DNA from: Anniella stebbinsi
Lineage: Eukaryota; Chordata; Lepidosauria; Squamata; Anniellidae
DNA length: 64,000 nucleotides
Direction: 5' to 3'
Assembly (NCBI GenBank): GCA_029215795.1
Contig: JARDYH010000004.1
Location: 201,114,017-201,178,016, forward strand
Both the position numbers and the translations under genes were made by a program. Under the pieces are notes generated by a model. That model was given only the letters and a program-made list of their open reading frames with translations, did no database searches and was not told where the DNA came from. This document shows positions 37,501 through 46,500 of this stretch, piece after piece. The stretch's first letter is position 1, and each line of letters starts with the position of its first letter.

Positions 37501-40500
37501 TTAAACTTGTTCTGATGTCACAGGAAACTGTGATTTCAAAAACTGGAAAATCCCTCATGCTGGGTGCTCAAGAGGAGAAGGCAAGAGTACTCCTCATTTA
37601 TTCATGATCCAACAAACCGTGGTTGAAGTAGCAATATATTAATTGAACTGGGACAATATGTAACTGTGAATAAATTCTGATGGATGCACGAGATCCACGG
37701 TTAAAATCTCTGCACTAGAAGTTCAAGGCATGCTTCTCTAGGATGGGTTATGGCTACTAGGGGAGGGGTTAAAAAGGGGGTGGGGAGATAAAAGAAAGCC
37801 AGAAGAGAATGGGATGGGATTATTGCCACAAGAGATTTAAAAATAATCAATGGAAGTCCTTGTCACTGATACCTACCTACGCATTATTATTATCCTGCCC
37901 TTCCGCCAAGGAGCTCAGTGTAGCATATATGATTTTTTGCCACCCCATTTTACCCTCACAACACTGTGAGGCAATTTCAGCTGAGAAATGGTGATCTTGC
38001 TGACTCATTAGTGAACTTCATGGTTGAATGGGGATTTGACCCTGAACTTCTCCAATCCTTCCACAACACTAACCACTACAACACACCATCTTTCAGGTTC
38101 AGCATAGGATCATGTTGCATCTCCTTCACTTGCTTTCAGCACCTCTTTTGTATGCTTAGTATTACAAGACAAGCTCCTTATCCTAAAGTTTGCCACACAA
38201 TCTCCCTTCCCCCAGTCTACACTTTCTATTATGCTCAGACACAGTACTATGCTTACACTGATAGTTCAGCTCAGAATAGTTTAAAAAAATTAACCTTACT
38301 TCCATGAATGGACAGACTGCCCATATAAATAAAGGATAAATTCTACACTCTTCTGCAAGAGAAGTAGGCAATGATCATCTCAAGAACATCCTAAATAACT
38401 GTCCAAATATTATCACTTGCCCGAAGTTCAATAGTATGTAACTTTTAAATATGCATATAGATGTCCTGAATAAAATACTCAATACTCAGCTTACAAGAAA
38501 ACAGAAACTACTACAAACAAAGCTTCACCTTGGATGTTCTGTATAAAAAGCATATAAAACTAAGAGCAAGATACATAACAGAGGCTCTGATACATATATT
38601 TTGGGGTTTTCTCCCCTCACCTCCGAGAGCTTTCTCTGCTTTGCTGCCCTGGCTGCTTCACGCTGCGCAGCATATAAAGTCTCCTCTTCTATTCTTAACT
38701 TCTCCTCTTGTATGGCTAACTGTGTATGAACAAAATAATAAGGGTTAACAAAAGAGAACCTAGCTATCTCTCCTATGAAAATAAGTGCACTCAATTTAAA
38801 GGAAAAGTTATTCATAAAAAATATGAAACAAAATTTACCAATAAGACTTTTTAAAAACCAAGGAATTCTTTTCATACTATCTTCTAACATCAATTTTAAC
38901 TGAATTATGCATATTACCTAGATACAAAATCCTTAAAATTGTAGCTCTTAAATGTATTTCAGTAGTCACATACAGATCTATTATACACTTCCATTTGAGG
39001 TAGGCATTTAAACCTTTTTTAATGTAACTTGCATTAATATAGGCAAGATTAGGGAGTAAACTGAAAATGAACTTTAAGCATTAAATACAATTAAGACATA
39101 ACTTACTATAAAACAAAGCATTGATTTGGGCCTGTTTCATGCTGCCTGAATACATTAGTCCCTGAAGGAGACTAATACAGCATGGAATTACACAAACCAT
39201 GTAATTTACAATGGAAGTTGCTACCTTGGGCAGATTTCTTGATACTTGTGTGTGCTCAACATATCTACATGCTGAGTTCTGCTTCACAGATGTACATTTC
39301 CAAGTGTCTGTACACACAGCAGGGAACTGTTACCAGTCTGAGCTACCAGGCATGTATGCCTGAAAGACAGGTGTCGCTGGAAGCACATTTGTTGCACAAT
39401 ACAGTTTTATGGGTGCATATATGTTTTTGCACGTATAAAAATATAATGCACGATACAGCACTTCATTATCCAAAACAGAACTTTTTACCTCTCTTCCCTG
39501 TCCCTATTATCAAGGTAGGTTTGTAGACTCAGGTTTGTTATTAAATTTCCTTCCCATGCCAAACAACCTTCGTTGGCCTTTACCAACAAAGGATATGCAA
39601 GTGGCTTCATATCATCTTTCCATGCTTCCATTGTGATGTCCGAAGTAATACTTATGCACCTGCTCACTCCATGTTGAGATACATTTTTGGTTCATACTCC
39701 CTCATTTATTTAAAACATTTCTATACCACCCCTCAACTTAGTATTTCCAAGACATTTTTACATTAGCTTGTCATACACAACAAAACTGCAGTAATCAATA
39801 AAATAGCTGATAGCAGTAAAATGTAGTGCTAAAAACAGTAGTGCTAAAGATTAAGACCCCAGCCACGTCTCCCTGAGGAGAGAGTTCTAGAACTGGAGTT
39901 CCAGAAGCCGCGTGCCACAACCAAAAAGGCAGTCTCACACATCTCCACAAGGAAAATGCAAGAGTTGCCACTTTGGACGTACTAACCCAGTTCAAACATC
40001 GCTCATGGCTGATGAAGCAGGGAATGAGCATCTGAGCCAAACTCTCCTCCCTTTATTATTTGTATTAAGCCAAAGTTCCTTGTTACATCTGTACTGGGGA
40101 ACCAGGGCTTAAAATTGCTTATCCTGCCTTAAGACATTGAGCCCAGGCTCAGATGTAATACAAGCAAGAAATGGAGCACTGAAGTGGTGTGTAAGGAGAG
40201 GGGAAGCTTGTTCTTAATTTGATAAACCATGGTTTATGAAACCTGGAATGATTGTCTGAACCAGGCCTACATCAAAAGCGTGGAAAAATACTTGTGCACC
40301 CTATGTTGCCACTTCCTTGTAATAGTCAAAGCTACTCAAAATCAGGTGCTTTTATACTACCTCCCCACCCACCAGCATTTCTCTGTGTTACCACTACAGG
40401 GCTCCAGTTAAGGTTCTCACTGCCTTAACTATTGCAATTTCTCTTATTTTTTCTCTTTCACATCCTGTCCTTTCAACGTTTTGTTAAAGATATCCACACT

Positions 40501-43500
40501 GCTTCACTCACCACACCAAGCTTCCATCTTTGTCAGCCAATTGCTGAGACCATTATTTATGTATAGAACTGTGCTTCCATGAACTGTTATTATGCTTACC
40601 TCTGCCTGAAGTTTATCATCTACTGTTCTTTGTTTTTCAGCAATGGAATTGTAGTGCCTCTCTCTTAGATCAGCAATTTCTTCTTCAGTCAAAGGTCTGA
40701 AGAAAAGGTAGAAGAAAGAGGTGGCACATTTGTCAATCCAGTCCATCTCAGGGCACTATGGGTTGTATCCAATGGGGGTGGATACAGAGTTTGCCATTCC
40801 CATGGCATCCTACTCCCTGCAATGTACTGTAAAGAATTGGGGACCTGCCAGAAAAGGTTTGGAGCATGCATGAGGACTGCAGCGGGGGAGGAGAGGGCAG
40901 AGCAGCACTGTTGCGCAAGTGGACTTCCACGTATGCAAGGGCTGGATCCAATCCCATATGCAAACCTCAGATGGATGAAGAACCATGTGCACAAACAAGT
41001 CTTGTGCATGTGGTTCCCCTTTCTGGGCCAACAGCAAGGGCACAGGCAAGTAGCGATCTTTCAAAAAAGTTTAAAACCCATCAACCAGCTCTTTGATGGA
41101 GACACAAATTTGAATGTAGCACCACACCTGAAAGCTGTTTTGTATTTAGTCATAAATTCTGTCAAAAATGGAAGAGGGAAGCTGGAGCTTTAAAAAGGAA
41201 ATGCTGAAATGCAAGTAAAGTGTTTCTGTAGTAACACATAAGTAAAATGTGTCCAAAATTTTTTAAATCATTCTGTACATTATTTCTTTTCTCATTTTTT
41301 GCATGCTTTTATTTAGTCTGTGAGCAGGGATCTGTTTACTTTTATCCATGGCAGCAGGGATCTGCTGAGTTTTATACATTATCTTGTGCGCAGGGATCTG
41401 CTTATTTTTATCAATTCTTTTACAACAATTAATTATAAAAAGGATGAAGCAAGGAGAATACACAATGGGACAGGTGAGTGGGGAGCAGGATAAACCACTT
41501 TATAAATACAAACTCTTACCTTTGGCTGCTTCCTGGACTTTCACCCTGTTAAAATATTATATGCTTTGTTGAAGTAAGTTATAACAATTCCATTATCAAA
41601 CTATCTTTCAAAACAAATCTGATTTAACAACAAAAAATGAACTGCTGGTAACTTTGAGGCTCAACTTCTGCAATGCACTGTACATGCTGCTACCTTTGTG
41701 CCTAGTCCGGAAACTTCAACTAGTTCAAAATATGGCAGCCAGGTTGGTCACTGGTACACCTAGGGGTGACCACATTACACTCCACTGGCTGCCAATTAGT
41801 TTCCGGGTGAAGTATAAAGTGTTGGTTATTACCTTTAAAGCCCTACATGGTTTGGGTCCAGGTTACCTGCGGGATCACTTTCTCCAGTATAATCCGCCCT
41901 GCACACTCAGGTCCTCTGGGAAGAATTTACTACAGTCAGCCAAAACTAGGCTGATGAGTGTTACACAGAGGACTTTCTTTTCTGCCACTCCCACACTGTG
42001 GAATGGCCTGCCGGGAGAGATTCGACAACTTAGCAGTCTTCTTGAATTTAAGAGAGCCATGAAGGCTGATCTCTTCCAGCAGGCCTACCCAGTTGAATTT
42101 TAAGATGTTTTTAATAATGTATTAGTTTTATTAGTTTTAATGTTTTATCTATTTTATGGTCTTTGTATTTATATTTATTGTTGTTCCCCGCCTTGATCCA
42201 GAGGGAGAGGCGGGTAAGAAATAAACATATTATTATTATTATTATTAACAAAAATGTATGGATAAAAATATTGTGGATATATTTTTATTCAAAAATCTTC
42301 AAATCCTTTTATAATCCCTTGGTGCAAAAGAGCAGGATGACACATCATGAACACAGCTATCTTTGTAAATAGCCCTGGGCAGCAACAATTCTAGGAAATA
42401 TGGATCTCAAAGCAATTATCAACTCTCAGTTATAGGAATATCATTTGCGTGAAGTTCTCTTGCCAAGTATTGCTCTCATTCATATCCTTTTCCAGTTATT
42501 CCTTACATTTCATAAGTATTCCTTTGCCTTAGGGCCAAACTAGATGCAACAGCAACATCTCTCTTTGTTTAAGCCCAGTCTGCCCAAATCATATAAAAAA
42601 CAAGGTGTATAATAAAATAATAATAATAAATGTATTATTATTATTTGGATCAAGGAAGGGAACAACATTAGTACAACAACACAATATAAATCAAATACAT
42701 AAAATTAATTAAAAGAGCATATAAAACCAATACAATATCAAGATAACAACGAACCGTTGATTTTTAGAGCAAAAGGGATGTGTGTGTGAAGTGCTAAATC
42801 CTCTTCATTTTTGCAGCCTGCATTCCTACAGTTATTTTGCACTCATTTTTTTGCCCCTCAACTTAATTCCAATACCAAAAGTGAAACCGGCTGGGACAAA
42901 AATGCTTGAAAAGAAAAGCTATACACTGTGCGGTCACTTTGCCTCATTCGTCTGCTTTTTTATCTACAAATTAGAGATCTACCCTTCACTTCAAGCTTAG
43001 GTCACTCCAGCTATATATAAACAAATGGGCCTGCTGCAATCACATCTGGTTCAACTCTCAGATATAACATCCAGCATCAGTCATTTTCCTTTTCTACAAA
43101 ACATACACAGCTTTGCAACAGAATGGAAACTCATGGCTCTAATCTACACTGTGATTACATACTATTGTAAAACATTTCTACTCTCCAGCCCCAAAAGCTC
43201 CCTAAGATCAACAACAAATAAGACCCACAAGCTTACAATCTAACTCCAGATCAAAAGAAAATTAATGGGTAAAATAAACTCAATCACCAGTACTAAAAGT
43301 TATAAAGTTTTTATAAGGATCAGCTTGAATGAAAACAGTTGTCAGAGAGAAGAAACCAAGTAGAGCTACTGAGCTGGTGGAATGGTTCTTAAGTCCCTTC
43401 TCTCTCTCTGCTATAGGCAGAGAGAATGGCTGCTGTTAGATGAAAGGAAGGAGCCCAATGGAATGGCTCTCTCTCAGCTAACATTTATATAGCACTTCCA

Positions 43501-46500
43501 AGTGTTAAAAGCATTTCACATACATTGTCTAGTAATAACCTTTACAATAACCAGGGATTTCCTAATTTGAAGCTCACAGCAACTATGCTACACAAGCTCC
43601 CATATATGTCGACTTACAACTAAACTACAATAGCTTGTAACTTTGCATCTAAAGAGGACAGGATTTTGATGATACAAGGCAAAAATGATTCAAGAGTAGA
43701 GAAGTAGGAGAACACCAGTAGAGAATAGAAGTTTGGGTGGGGTCAGGAGAAAAACTCTGTTCTCAATATTTAAAGAAGCCGTACAAACCTGTTTCTTTCC
43801 CCATGTTCCGATTTAGTCTGCGTAATCTGTCTATGGACTTTTAATCAGCAGAAAAATACATACCTCATCACTTTCCACTAGATTCTCAAACTGCAAATAG
43901 ATACAATAATATTTCAATTAAACTAAGAATTACAGTTCCAAATTAACATGTTTTAGTCACGTGTACTATCTAATAAGTTCTAGGCCTTGCTTAAGTACCT
44001 ATGAAAATTTAAGATAAAATAGGTGTTGCACATGACAAAGCTTAAAAACATAAATTCTACGAACACACATCTAACTCATACTTACATTTGTTATGTTACT
44101 AAGTTCATATTTTTTCCTACTGAAAAAGCAGCTATAATCTTGGGTACCAAATGTCTCCAATAGTCGTCTTTTAAAGATATCGGGCTGAAGCCAGACTAAG
44201 TTATACAGACCCAGTGAAATCAATAGACAGGATTCTTATGATTAACAAGTCCCACTAATTAGAATGGTTTTACATCATGTATGACTAAAGGTACAATCCT
44301 ATTCATATTTAGACAGAAAAAAATCCTACAACTCTCAGCATCCCACAGCCAGCATGGCTGGTGGGGGAATACTGGGAATTGTAGTACTTCTTTCTATCAA
44401 CATATACACAGGATTTCACCCTATGTCTTTTGCATAATGTTTCAGCCAACAATTTTTTCTCCTATTAGTTCCAAAGTGTGAACAATAATAAGCTTTGGTA
44501 TTGAAAGCTTTTACTCACCTCTATAGTGAAGTGCTCTCCTGTTGGGCATGTCCTAAAGTACTTTGATCTAGAAAATACACCAATATTACCACAATTAATT
44601 CAAGAATTCTTAGAACAGTTCTTCCAATTACAACCTTTCAACATGAAGGCCCCCATAGTTCAATAGTTGCCTATGAGAGAATGTTGATCTACGTTGCTTT
44701 TCTGATCTCTTCAAAGTACCCTCTCCCACATTGATAGTAAAGATACATGTGCCCTTACAATATAAGATTGGTCCTCTCAGTTTTATATATACACAACATA
44801 GAAGAGCATGAAACTATGATTCCTAAATAAAGTGTCAGGTTTCAGGAGAATCACTGCTTCTGGCATTAGGTCTTAGAAGGATAATAAGGCAGATAAAAAA
44901 GATGCTACAACAGTATAAAGGCCATATAATCCAGACTTTTAGCAGAGGAAACATCCTACATTTGGCAAATGGACAAGATCCACTTGGCTCTGTCCCCCAT
45001 CACAACACTTTCTGTAGTACTTATTAGCAGAACAGGCAGGTACAGGGTGAATCAGCTTTCCTATCTCTCCAAGAAGCACAATGCTATTAGGATAACTATA
45101 TGAAGAGCTGGCCCATCTTCCTCCCAGGTAGCATTGAACTGCTTCACAAGGAGGGACAAATTATAAACAAAATATCTCTGAAGTATAATTTATATAACCC
45201 TACCTTTATACTGAAGTCAATAAGAGAGATAAAGAGAACAAAAACAAGTGTTTCTCTTAAAAACAAAACCCCTGTTGTTCCCCACCCCCTTTAAAAAAAG
45301 TGTCCGAATGCCATGTTCAGTCAATGAGGAGTGTGGCATTCATGCTGTAAAGAAGCGACTGGTTCAAGTCTATGTATGTCCTTGTCATCCACAAACTCAG
45401 GCATTTGCTATTCTAGGGAGATTTGAAATTGGGCTATGGGACAAATGATACACACACCTATTGATTTATGCACAATATGAGGCAATGAGAGTTGTCTTTA
45501 TGCAATCTATTGGATATGTGGCAGCCTACATCAAATATATAATGGGCCTCATGGGACAATTCCATTGCAGAAATAGACAACAACATTTTTTTTTTAACCA
45601 ATTCCTCCTGCATCTCTCAGAAAAGCTGCTCTGGAGAGTTGGGGGACTCTCTAGGATACTGTGGGAAGTGGTACAGGGAGGCAATGGGGGAATTGGCAAA
45701 ACCAGCTCCCACTCTTCCTCCACTAGACTTTGAGCCCTTTAGTTCACAGAAAGGACAATTTGGACCTATACCAACGAATTCAAAAATATGCTGTGCCTTC
45801 TTATCATATGCTAATCCTTAACTCATATGGAAGTGTAAATAACTTATAAAATAACATCTGGAATGCTAAGAACTTGTTCAAGTTAAGCGATATTTTTAAC
45901 TGTTTAGACATAATAAACATATTGCTTTATAAAACACAAGTGACAGAGTATGCTGGCTTTACTTATTTTCCTGATACACTAACAAAACTAAACCCAGAGC
46001 TCTAATTATATTTATTCCCAGAAGCTTTTTAAGACTGATGGTGTCATCCCTCTAGGAGTAAAGTGAAAACTGACAATGAGGCCACTGAAACGAGACCTGA
46101 CCTAGTTTCTAATTATGTCTGCAGAACAGACAATGGATCTTTTACAACAAACAATTTAAACAGAATTTTAGAACATACTTTAACTTTTGAAACATAAAAA
46201 AACCACTTATGACAAACTCATGAAGGATAAGGCTATCAATGACTGCTACCTCCAGTATCAGAGGCACCTCCACTATGAGTCTGCTTCTGCATATCAGTTG
46301 CTGCGGAGCATGAGCAGGAGATTATTATTATTCTCATGTCCTACTTGTGAGCTTCCCACAGACAGCTGGTGGGCCACTATGTGAACACAATGCTGGACTA
46401 GATAGCCTTTGGTCTGATTCAGCATGTTCCTTCTTTAGTTACTGTAGCAATTCATAAAATAAATATCGTGAACCCCAACGTATTAGGATAGCAGGATTAC

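Noticed and set aside
38525..38893. 122-aa minus-strand open frame as a stand-alone gene
   Set aside because: Only 38621-38719 is coding (AP1AR exon 6); the rest is intron bounded by clear splice sites.
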